A stretch of DNA of 64,000 nt from Streptomyces sp. TLI_146 (lineage in GTDB: Bacteria; Actinomycetota; Actinomycetes; Streptomycetales; Streptomycetaceae): contig NZ_PJMX01000001.1 in assembly GCF_002846415.1 (NCBI RefSeq), positions 5,208,001 to 5,272,000 on the forward strand, given 5' to 3'. The notes below the pieces were generated by a model that did not search any database, was not told where the DNA came from, and worked only from the letters and a program-made list of their open reading frames with translations. Positions within the stretch are counted from its first letter, which is position 1; each line of letters begins with the position of its first letter. The position numbers and the translations under genes were made by a program. Positions 46,015 through 54,500 of this stretch are shown here, in pieces.

Positions 46015-47193
46015 ATGACCGCGTCCATCGCCGATGTGGGCTTCAAGCGCGAGCTGGAGGCGAAGGTCCGGGCCGGTGAGCGGCTGTCCCGCGAGGACGG
46101 CATCGCACTCTACGAGTCGGACGACCTGGCCTGGCTGGGCGGCCTCGCGCACGAGGTGCGCACCCGCAAGAACGGTGACGTCGTCCACTTCAACGTCAAC
46201 CGGCACCTCAACATGACGAACGTGTGCACCGCGTCCTGCGCGTACTGCTCGTTCCAGCGCAAGCCGGGCGAGAAGGACGCGTACACGATGCGCATCGAGG
46301 AGGCGGTCAAGCTCGCCAAGGCGATGGAGAGCGAGAACCTCACCGAGCTGCACATCGTCAACGGGCTCCACCCGTCGCTGCCCTGGCGCTACTACCCGCG
46401 CTCGCTCAAGGCCCTCAAGGAGGCGCTGCCGAACGTCGGCCTCAAGGCGTTCACGGCGACGGAGATCCACCACTTCGAGACGATCTCGGGGCTGAGCGCG
46501 AGCGAGATCCTCGACGAGCTCATCGACGCGGGCCTCGAATCGCTCACCGGCGGCGGCGCGGAGATCTTCGACTGGGAGGTCCGCCAGCACATCGTGGACC
46601 ACCGCACGCACTGGGAAGACTGGTCGCGGATCCACCGCCTCGCCCACGAGAAGGGCCTCAAGACGCCCTCGACGATGCTGTACGGGCACATCGAGGAGCC
46701 CCGTCACCGCGTCGACCACGTGCTGCGGCTGCGTGAGCTCCAGGACGAGACCGGCGGCTTCCAGGTCTTCATCCCGCTGCGCTACCAGCACGACTTCGTG
46801 GACATGCAGGACGGCAAGATCCGCAACAAGCTCCAGGCGCGCACCACGATGGCGACCGGCGCCGAGGCCCTGAAGACCTTCGCGGTCTCCCGGCTGCTGT
46901 TCGACAACGTGCCGCACGTGAAGTGCTTCTGGGTGATGCACGGCGTGCAGACCACTCAGCTCGCGCTCCAGTTCGGCGCGGACGACATGGACGGCTCGGT
47001 CGTCGAGTACAAGATCACGCACGACGCGGACAACTACGGTACGCCCAACAAGCTGACCCGCGACGACCTCCTCGACCTGATCCGCGAGGCCGGGTTCCGC
47101 CCGGTGGAGCGCAACACCCGCTACGAGATCATCCGCGAGTACGAAGGACCGGACCCGGCCCTGCGCGAGTCGCCGCAGGCGATGCGGCTCTGA
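46015..47193 (+). CDS. mqnE: Aminofutalosine synthase MqnE (radical SAM)
   Basis: 392 aa from the ATG at 46015 with GGGAGG upstream. Radical SAM cluster motif NVCTASCAYCSFQRKPGEKD (C-x3-C-x2-C) at about residue 72. Then ELHIVNGLHPSLPWRYYP, FTATEIHHFETISGLSA, LTGGGAEIFDWEVR and VPHVKCFWVMHGVQTTQLAL match the MqnE/MqnC family, and the length and the GGGAEIF motif favour MqnE. It adds the adenosyl radical to 3-[(1-carboxyvinyl)oxy]benzoate, an early step of the futalosine route. This gene and the mqnLPM genes show that this organism makes menaquinone without the Men pathway. Confidence 0.95.
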   Translation: MTASIADVGFKRELEAKVRAGERLSREDGIALYESDDLAWLGGLAHEVRTRKNGDVVHFNVNRHLNMTNVCTASCAYCSFQRKPGEKDAYTMRIEEAVKLAKAMESENLTELHIVNGLHPSLPWRYYPRSLKALKEALPNVGLKAFTATEIHHFETISGLSASEILDELIDAGLESLTGGGAEIFDWEVRQHIVDHRTHWEDWSRIHRLAHEKGLKTPSTMLYGHIEEPRHRVDHVLRLRELQDETGGFQVFIPLRYQHDFVDMQDGKIRNKLQARTTMATGAEALKTFAVSRLLFDNVPHVKCFWVMHGVQTTQLALQFGADDMDGSVVEYKITHDADNYGTPNKLTRDDLLDLIREAGFRPVERNTRYEIIREYEGPDPALRESPQAMRL

Positions 47194-47290
47194 GGAGCGT
47201 CGCCCGCGGGGCCGATCCCCCTGAATTGATCCAATAACGGGCGTGCTTCACTGGTCGGGCAGGGTCGCCGTACGAGAGAGAAGGTCAGCC

Positions 47291-47587
47291 GTGAACATCG
47301 CCAAGCCGAGCGCAGCCGTCCGGTACACCGCGATGCGCGTCGCCGTCTTCGTCGGCTGCCTGGTGTTCGTCGCCCTGCTGGTCCACGTCGGGGTCATGCC
47401 CGCGGGCCTCGGGGACGCCAACGCGATCTGGGTCGTCCTGCTGGCGCTGGTCCTGTCCGCGCCGCTGAGCTTCGTCCTGCTGCGCAAGCAGCGCGACGAG
47501 ATGTCCGCGCAGATCGTCACCAAGGTCGAGTCGGCGAAGGCCCGCCTGGAGGCGAACCGCAGCCAGGAAGACGGCGCGGTCCAGTAA
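47291..47587 (+). CDS. DUF4229 membrane protein
   Basis: 98 aa from the GTG at 47291 with AAGG upstream. Two helices, VAVFVGCLVFVALLVHVGVM and AIWVVLLALVLSAPLSFVLL, are followed by LRKQRDEMSAQIVTKVESAK and a charged coiled tail; this is the DUF4229 plan. The protein is a small actinobacterial membrane protein of unknown role. It is 97 nt after mqnE and may be read on the same transcript. A strong terminator follows. Confidence 0.85.
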   Translation: MNIAKPSAAVRYTAMRVAVFVGCLVFVALLVHVGVMPAGLGDANAIWVVLLALVLSAPLSFVLLRKQRDEMSAQIVTKVESAKARLEANRSQEDGAVQ

Positions 47588-47593
47588 CCGCTG

Positions 47594-47641
47594 ACGTGAC
47601 TGTGCCCGCCCCCGATGGATCGGGGGCGGGCACAGTCACGT
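47594..47641. terminator. Strong bidirectional hairpin terminator
   Basis: A perfect 23-bp inverted repeat (ACGTGACTGTGCCCGCCCCC and so on) with a GG centre, located between the DUF4229 gene and the convergent secreted-protein gene. It should stop transcription from both sides. Confidence 0.8.
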
Positions 47642-47651
47642 ACGAACAGGC

Positions 47652-50600
47652 CTAGAACAGCCCCACCAGGTCCTGCACCAGCGCCGCGTCCCCCACGACC
47701 ACCGCCGTGCCGTGCGTCGTCGCCGTGCCCGGGTAGAAGCGCAGACCGCCCGGGGCCGCCTTGAAGACCGCCCAGAGGTCCGGGGCCTCCTGGCCCGCGG
47801 TGGGGACGAACTTCAGATACGTGCCGGTGTCGACGACCGTGCCCTGGGCGTTGCCCGCGCTCGCGAAGAACGGGATGTTCGTCGACTGCCAGGCGCTCGA
47901 CCCGTAGGTGGTACGGGTGCCGATGCCGTACGTCGTGTTGCCCGAGGTGTCCGTGGTGCGGGTGCCCGGGTACAGGTACAGCTTGCCGTAGTCGGCGCTC
48001 GCCGTGTCCGTGGTGACGTGGCGGCCGAGCAGGTCGGGGATGCCGTCGCCGTTGACGTCACCGGGCGCGGTGAGGTCGAAGCGGTCCCAGGACGTGAAGC
48101 CGAACTGCTTGGCCGGGAGCAGCTTGTACGAGCCGGGCTCCGCCGCGAGCGGGCCCTCGGCCGTGCCGGAGTACAGCCACATCCCCTCGCCCTCCTGGAC
48201 GATCAGGTCGGCGCCGGGCATGCCGTCGGCGTCGCGCGGGGTGAGGATCTGGCCGGTGCCCGCCCAGGTGCCCGGGACGGCCCAGTCCTGGGTCGCGTCG
48301 CCGTCGCAGTTGAGGACCTGCACGGGCGTGCTCTTGACGACCGCGCCGCCCGCCGTGTCCAGGCAGCGGCCCGAGCCCTGGTTGAGCAGGGAGCCGTCAC
48401 CGCGGTCGAGCCACTGCTGGGCCGGGCTGCCGTCGCAGTCCGCCAGCTGGACGGGCGAGGCCAGGTCCGTGCCCGCGGCCGCCGCGCACTTGCCGAGCAC
48501 CTTCAGGGCGCCGCCGGTGAGCTGGAAGTCCTGCGCGGTGGTGGCGTTGCAGGTGTAGATCTGGAGCGGGGTGCCGTTGGCGGTGTTCGCCGACTTCACG
48601 TCCAGGCAGAGGCCGCCGGGGCCGGTCAGCGGGCCGTTGTCCTTGCCGGTGGGGCGCAGCAGCTCCTTGCGCTGGGTGGTGAGCGGCATCCCGTTGCCGT
48701 CACCGGGGTAGAGGTAGAGCTTGTTGCCGACCTTGACGAAGAAGTCCTCGTACCCGTCCATCGTCTGGCCGTCGGTGGCGGCGATGAAGTCGCCCCGGTG
48801 CGCGATGCGCGCGCCGTTCCAGCCGCCCGATGCGAGGGTGCGCGGCGCCTTCAGGGTGCCGTCGCCCTTGCCGCCGAGCAGCCGCAGGGTGCCGTCGGAT
48901 GCGGTGGCCAGCAGGTCGATCTGCCCGTCGCCGTCGAGGTCGCCCGGCAGGTCGCCCTGGACCCGCCCGGCGGCGTCGTGGACGTACACGGGGCGGTCGG
49001 TGGCGATCAGCGTGGTGTCGGACGGCGCGGAACCGCCGCCGTACGCCGAGGTGTTGCCCGCCTTGTCGTACGCCTCCACGTGCAGCCGGTTGCTGGGCCA
49101 CAGGCCGGGCCTGACGGTCACCGTGGCGGTGCCGTCGGCGGCCGCCTTCACATACGTACCGCCCGGGCACTTGAGGTTCGAGACGGACAGCGGCTGGTTG
49201 AGCGCGTAGCAGAATCCGTCGACACCACTGCCGCCGCCGGCGTCGGTGGAGGCGAACCTGACCGTACGGTCGGTGCGCGCGGGCACCTCGGCCACGTCCA
49301 GGGCGTGGCCGTCGGTGGCGGTCACGGTGGGCTTGGCGGGCGCGTCCTTGTCGACGCCGAAGCCGCAGGCCGTGGTCCACGCCGAGGTGTCCAGGCCGTC
49401 ACGGGACTGGACGGACCAGGTGTAGCGCTTGCCGGTGGTGAGCAGTGAGCCGTCGATCCGGGCCTGGGCGGTGCCGCCCGCGGCCACGGTCGAGGTGGGG
49501 GAGGCGACCACCGCGCCCGTGTCGTAGTCCTTGAGCTGGAAGGCGCCGGTGAGCTGGCCGCCCTCCGGGTCGGAGATCTTCGCGGTGAGGGTGAGGCCGG
49601 TGTTGCCGACGACCGGGAACGCGGCCGGGTCGGTGGCGCAGGCCACCTGCACGAGCCCGCTCGCGCCGGGCGCCCAGGAGCCCTGGTAGGCGGCCGAGGA
49701 GTCGACCTTCGGCGCGGTGTTGTACGTGATCTCCAGGCTCGGGTCGTTCTGGAACTTCTTCCAGCTCTGCTCGTTGCCCTCGAAGTCCGCGCGCGAGCGC
49801 AGGCCCAGCGTCATGTCGTTGTCGCCGGCGTCCGCGACCGCCTGCACCGCGGTCTTGATGGTGTCGGCGTCGAAGTCCTCGCCGGCGGCGGCGCACGAGG
49901 TCGAGGACCAGCCGTGCGCGAACGTCTTCTCCTGGAGGGTCTGCTTCCAGGCGGGCTGGTTGTTCCAGGTGGTGGCGGAGGAGATGGGGCCGGTCAGACC
50001 GAGCTCCACCGGGGTCTTGGTGCACGACCACGAGTAGCTGTTGAAGACGTTGAACTTGGCCGAGATGATCTTCGAACCGGCCAGGCCCTTGGTGTTCAGC
50101 TGGAAGTACGAGCGGGCGGTGCCGTTGGTCGACGTCTCGTGGCCGACCCGGGCGAGCTTGTCGCTGAACGTGCCGCCGTTCCAGTACGCGGTGTTGGCGA
50201 TCGAGGAGTTGCCCGACTGCTTGTACGCCATGGCCCAGTTGTTGCGGCCGCCACCGGAGAAGATCGGGTCGATGACGACCGGGAAGACCGTCTTCGGGTC
50301 CTTCAGCATCGCCGCGTCCGGGGTGATCCGCAGCCGGTCGCCGGTGACCTTCGTGCCCATCGCCACCAGCTTGGGCGGCGCGGTCTCGGCGGCGGTCGGG
50401 CGGGCGCCGCGCACCAGCTGGGCCGCCGCCTGCCGGGGCAGGTGCGAGGAGTCCCACATGGCCGGCGCGGGGGCGCTGAACAGCCGGGCGCCGGTGCGGG
50501 TGTCGGTGGCCGTCAGATTGCCCTTGGCGTCCGCCTTCAGGGCGGCGCCCGCCGTGTGCAGCGCGAGCGACAGCTCGGCCAGGCGCGGATTGTCCGCCGC

Positions 50601-51278
50601 TTCGCGGGTCTTGACGACCAGGTGCTGGGCGAAGCCGTCGGTGTCGGCGCGCAGGGTGAGGTCGACGCCGGGCAGCACCTCGGGGTAGAGGGCCGTGTCG
50701 CCCTCGACGCGGGGTTGCGGCAGCGCGTCCGGCCAGGAGACCGAGAGGGTCCCGCCGTTCTTCGTCAGGGTGGCGAGCGGGCCGGTGCCGCCGCCGGAGA
50801 AGGAGATGCCGAAGGTGGCGGCGGCCGGGGAGAGCCGGCCGTCGGCGCCCTGCTTCAGCGTGGCGTCGGCCGTGCGCCAGACGCCGCCGACGCGGGCGAA
50901 GGCGGGGCGTACGTACTGGCGCATGGTGAGCGACCCGTCCGGGTTGGCCAGCACCTGCGTCATCTCGTCGCGGCGGTCCAGGATCTCGACCTGGCGGCCG
51001 GACCGCTTCGCCTGCGCGAGGGCCTGCGCCTCACCCGTACGGGAATTCTCAGTTCCGGAAGTGCCGGCTCCGGAAGTGGTGCTTCCGGAAGTGATGGTTC
51101 CGGAATTGCCAGTTCCGGCCACGGAATTCTTGGTTCCATGTGCACTTGTCCGGCTCTGCGTACCGCCGTCGGCGATCTCGTCCGCAAAGGCCGTGTGTGC
51201 TGCGGCCAGTTGAGCAAGGCCGCCCGCGCCGAGCGCGGCTGCCATCAGCGCGGCCGGCAGGCGTCTGCCCCGGCGCAT
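47652..51278 (-). CDS. Secreted multidomain protein: DNRLRE, Fn3-like, VCBS/FG-GAP and ricin B lectin domains
   Basis: 1208 aa from the ATG at 51278 (GAGGGG upstream). Signal peptide MRRGRRLPAALMAAALGAGG with a cleavage region near HTAFADE. A Ser/Gly/Thr linker follows, then a domain with GRQVEILDRRDEMTQVLANP and YPEVLPGVDLTLRADTDGFA that parallels the N-terminal part of the protein at 29459. About 335-515: DNRLRE jelly-roll (NNWAMAYKQSGNSSIANTAY). About 770-830: VCBS/FG-GAP with Ca-site LPGDLDGDGQIDLL. About 875-1010: ricin B beta-trefoil with QxW-type repeats (TAQDFQL, PAQQWLD, ATQDWAV). A second VCBS block (GDVNGDGIPDLLG near 1075) ends it. It probably binds glycans at the cell surface. 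It diverges from the RHS gene. Confidence 0.85.
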   Translation of the reverse strand: MRRGRRLPAALMAAALGAGGLAQLAAAHTAFADEIADGGTQSRTSAHGTKNSVAGTGNSGTITSGSTTSGAGTSGTENSRTGEAQALAQAKRSGRQVEILDRRDEMTQVLANPDGSLTMRQYVRPAFARVGGVWRTADATLKQGADGRLSPAAATFGISFSGGGTGPLATLTKNGGTLSVSWPDALPQPRVEGDTALYPEVLPGVDLTLRADTDGFAQHLVVKTREAADNPRLAELSLALHTAGAALKADAKGNLTATDTRTGARLFSAPAPAMWDSSHLPRQAAAQLVRGARPTAAETAPPKLVAMGTKVTGDRLRITPDAAMLKDPKTVFPVVIDPIFSGGGRNNWAMAYKQSGNSSIANTAYWNGGTFSDKLARVGHETSTNGTARSYFQLNTKGLAGSKIISAKFNVFNSYSWSCTKTPVELGLTGPISSATTWNNQPAWKQTLQEKTFAHGWSSTSCAAAGEDFDADTIKTAVQAVADAGDNDMTLGLRSRADFEGNEQSWKKFQNDPSLEITYNTAPKVDSSAAYQGSWAPGASGLVQVACATDPAAFPVVGNTGLTLTAKISDPEGGQLTGAFQLKDYDTGAVVASPTSTVAAGGTAQARIDGSLLTTGKRYTWSVQSRDGLDTSAWTTACGFGVDKDAPAKPTVTATDGHALDVAEVPARTDRTVRFASTDAGGGSGVDGFCYALNQPLSVSNLKCPGGTYVKAAADGTATVTVRPGLWPSNRLHVEAYDKAGNTSAYGGGSAPSDTTLIATDRPVYVHDAAGRVQGDLPGDLDGDGQIDLLATASDGTLRLLGGKGDGTLKAPRTLASGGWNGARIAHRGDFIAATDGQTMDGYEDFFVKVGNKLYLYPGDGNGMPLTTQRKELLRPTGKDNGPLTGPGGLCLDVKSANTANGTPLQIYTCNATTAQDFQLTGGALKVLGKCAAAAGTDLASPVQLADCDGSPAQQWLDRGDGSLLNQGSGRCLDTAGGAVVKSTPVQVLNCDGDATQDWAVPGTWAGTGQILTPRDADGMPGADLIVQEGEGMWLYSGTAEGPLAAEPGSYKLLPAKQFGFTSWDRFDLTAPGDVNGDGIPDLLGRHVTTDTASADYGKLYLYPGTRTTDTSGNTTYGIGTRTTYGSSAWQSTNIPFFASAGNAQGTVVDTGTYLKFVPTAGQEAPDLWAVFKAAPGGLRFYPGTATTHGTAVVVGDAALVQDLVGLF

Positions 51279-51563
51279 GTGATGTCCCCTCACCAGTCCC
51301 CACCCTCATATCAGTTAATGCTGCTTGCAGAGCGGGAGCGTAACGCCGGAATAAGGTCCGAACTGGCCCCTTCGCACCCTTGGCTGCGCCTTTGCGTGTG
51401 TATGGTTCGGCGATCGTTCTCCTCTCGTTATATCCCCTCCCAACTGCGGTGTTCGCAGAGTGAATTGTTCTTCCGCCCGTAAATTCCTTGGTGTTAAGTT
51501 CCCCCCGGCGTCCCTCTCTTGGGGCGCCTTTTGAGCTGAATACGGAGAGTTGGAGAGTTCCAG
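51279..51563. other. Divergent promoter region of the secreted-protein/RHS pair
   Basis: 285 bp between two large divergent genes, clearly more AT-rich than its surroundings (for example CATATCAGTTAATGCTGCTT and CTCGTTATATCCCC). It must hold both promoters. Boxes such as TAAATT (51480-51485) and TTAAGT (51494-51499) lie upstream of the RHS gene, but none has a well-spaced -35, so I do not assign a promoter. No gene. Confidence 0.5.
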
Positions 51564-54500
51564 GTGACTCGTTCACGGGTGGGGACAGGGAGATTCGACG
51601 AGGACTCGGGGGGAGGCAGACGCGGGCGCGCCACGGCGGCGCTCGGCGCGGTCACGGCGAGCGCGCTGCTGGTCACGCTGCTGCCGACCGTCGCGGCGGC
51701 CGCCGGGAAGGTCGACTTCTCGGTGCGTTCGGTGCAGAAGACGGCCTCGGTGACCGGCTCCGAGCTGGGCGGGAGCAGTTCCGGCGCCAAGAGCGAGACC
51801 GCGCGGCGGCCCTGGCGGGCGCCGAAGGTGACCTGGCCGAAGGCCGGGGACAGCGAGGTCGACCTGGGGCGGGTCGCGGCCGATGCGTTGGCGAAGAGCG
51901 CGGCGGGGCGGAGCGTGGCCGGATCGCGTCACGCGGCCGCGCCGGGCAGTCCGGTCGGGGTCGCGCCGCTCGCGCCCAAGTCCGCCAAGGGGGCGGCGCC
52001 CGCGAAGGTGCGGGTGCGGATGGGTGACCGGAAGGCGGCGGACCGGCTGGGGCTCGACGGTGTCGTGCTCGGGGTCGCGCGTGACGACCGGGGGACTGCG
52101 GCGGGCCGGGCGTCCGTCCAGCTCGACTACAACGCGTTCCGCGGGGCGTACGGGGCGGACTGGGCGTCCCGGTTGCGGCTGGTGCAGCTGCCGTCTTGTG
52201 CGCTGACGACGCCGGAGAAGGCCGAGTGCCGTACGGTCACGCCGCTGGCTTCGCGGAACGACGCGAAGGCCGGGCTGCTCAGTGCCGAGGTCGAGGTCGC
52301 GCCGGACGCCGCCGCGGGCGGGGCGAGCGGCGTGGCCGCACGCAGCGGCTCGGGTGCGGGGGCCTTCACCGTCCTCGCCGCCACCGCCACCCCCGACGGC
52401 GCGAACGGGGACTTCAAGGCCACCTCGCTCTCGCCCAGCGGGAGTTGGGCCGCCGGGGGCAACGAGGGCGGGTTCTCCTGGGAGTATCCGCTCCAGGTGC
52501 CGCCCGTTCCCGGTGATCTCACCCCCAAGCTCGCCCTGGGGTACTCCTCCTCCGGTGTCGACGGCCGTACCGCCGCGACCAACAACCAGCCCTCCGCGAT
52601 CGGCGAGGGCTGGTCGATGGAGATGGGGTTCATCGAGCGGCAGTACATGGCCTGCAAGGACGACAGCGGTACGGGGACCAACGCCCCGGCCAAGTCCGGC
52701 GACCTGTGCTGGCGTTCGGACAACGCCGTGATGTCGCTGAACGGGTCCTCGACCCCGCTCGTCAAGACCGGGACCGGTGACGTCTGGCGGCCCGCCGACG
52801 ACGACGGCTCCCGCATCGAGCGGGTCAAGGGCACCGCCACCGACACCAACAACGGCGACGACGACAACGAGTACTGGAAGGTGACCACGCTCGACGGCAC
52901 CCAGTACTGGTTCGGCAAGAACCGCCTCCCCGGCTGGGCCACCGGCAAGACCGAGACCGGATCCGCCTACACCGTCCCGGTCTACGGCAACCACACCGGC
53001 GAGCCCGGTCACGCCGCCGCCTTCACGGACTCCGTTCGCAACCAGGCCTGGCGCTGGAACCTGGACTACGTGGTCGACCCGCACGGCAACGCGATGGCGC
53101 TCTTCTACACCCAGGAGAAGAACGCGTACGCCAAGAACTCCGGCGGCTCCACGACCACCAAGCCCAAGGCGGACGCGAGCTACGCGCGCGCCGGCTACCT
53201 CGACCACATCGAGTACGGCCACCGCGCGGGCCAGGTCTACGCGGCCCAGCCCGCCGCCAAGGTGAACTTCGCCATGGGCGACCGCTGCCTGGGCACGGCC
53301 ACCGACTGCGCCTTCGACAAGGCGCACGCCTCCAACTGGCCGGACACGCCGGTCGACGAGGTCTGCACGGTCGGCGCGGACTGCCTCAACGGCTCGCCGT
53401 CGTTCTGGTCGAAGAAGCGGCTGACCTCGGTCTCCACCCAGGTGCTCAAGGGCACCGGCTACGTCGACATCGACACCTGGACGCTGGGCCAGAGCTTCCC
53501 CGGCACCGGTGACACCGGCGGCAACGGGCTGTGGCTCGACTCCATCGTGCGCACCGGCAAGGCGGGCGGCACCGCCCTGTCGAACCCGGCGGTGACGTTC
53601 GGCGGCACGCTGATGCCCAACCGCGTGGACGCCTCCGAGGGCCGCCCGCCGCTGAACAAGTACCGGATCACCAAGGTGAGCTCCGAGTACGGCGCCGACA
53701 CGCTCGTCGAGTACTCGCCCACCGAGTGCACCTATGCCAGCCCGCCCGACGAGGCGACCAACACCAAGCGCTGCTACCCGAACTGGTGGACTCCCGAGGG
53801 CGGCTCCCAGCCGGTCAAGGACTGGTTCCACAAGTACGTGGTGACCAAGGTGACCGAGGACGACAAGGTCGCGGGCACCGACTCGGAGGTGACCGAGTAC
53901 GAGTACCTGGGCGGCATCGCCTGGGCCAAGGACACCAGCGAGTTCACCCTCGACAAGCACCGCACGTACAGCGACTACCGGGGCTACGGCAAGGTCCGCA
54001 CCCGCACCGGCACGACGAACAGGACGCTGTCGGAGACGACGTATCTGCGGGGCATCGACGGCGCCCAGGTGGCCGACTCCTTCGGCGCCCTGTACACCGA
54101 CGCCGAGCAGTACAGCGGCAGGGAGCTGGAGAGCGTCAGCTACGACAAGGACGGCGGCAAGATCGTCGAGTCGTCGGTGGAGAAGCCGTGGTCGAAGCTG
54201 ACCGCGACGCAGACCCGGCCGGGCACCACCGATCTGCACGCCTACCAGGCGGACACCGAGACCACCACCGGCCGGTCTTTGATGGACGACGGCAGCTGGC
54301 AGACCACGCGCTCCACGGACACCTTCGACGCCTACGGCCAGACCCTCACCACTTCGGACGAGGGCGACGTCGCGGTCTCCGGTGACGAGCAGTGCACCCG
54401 CACCACCTACGTCACCCCGGACACCACCAACCATCTGATCTCCTACGTCGCCGACGAGCAGAAGAGCTCCACCACCTGCGGCACGGCCCCCTCGGCGAGC

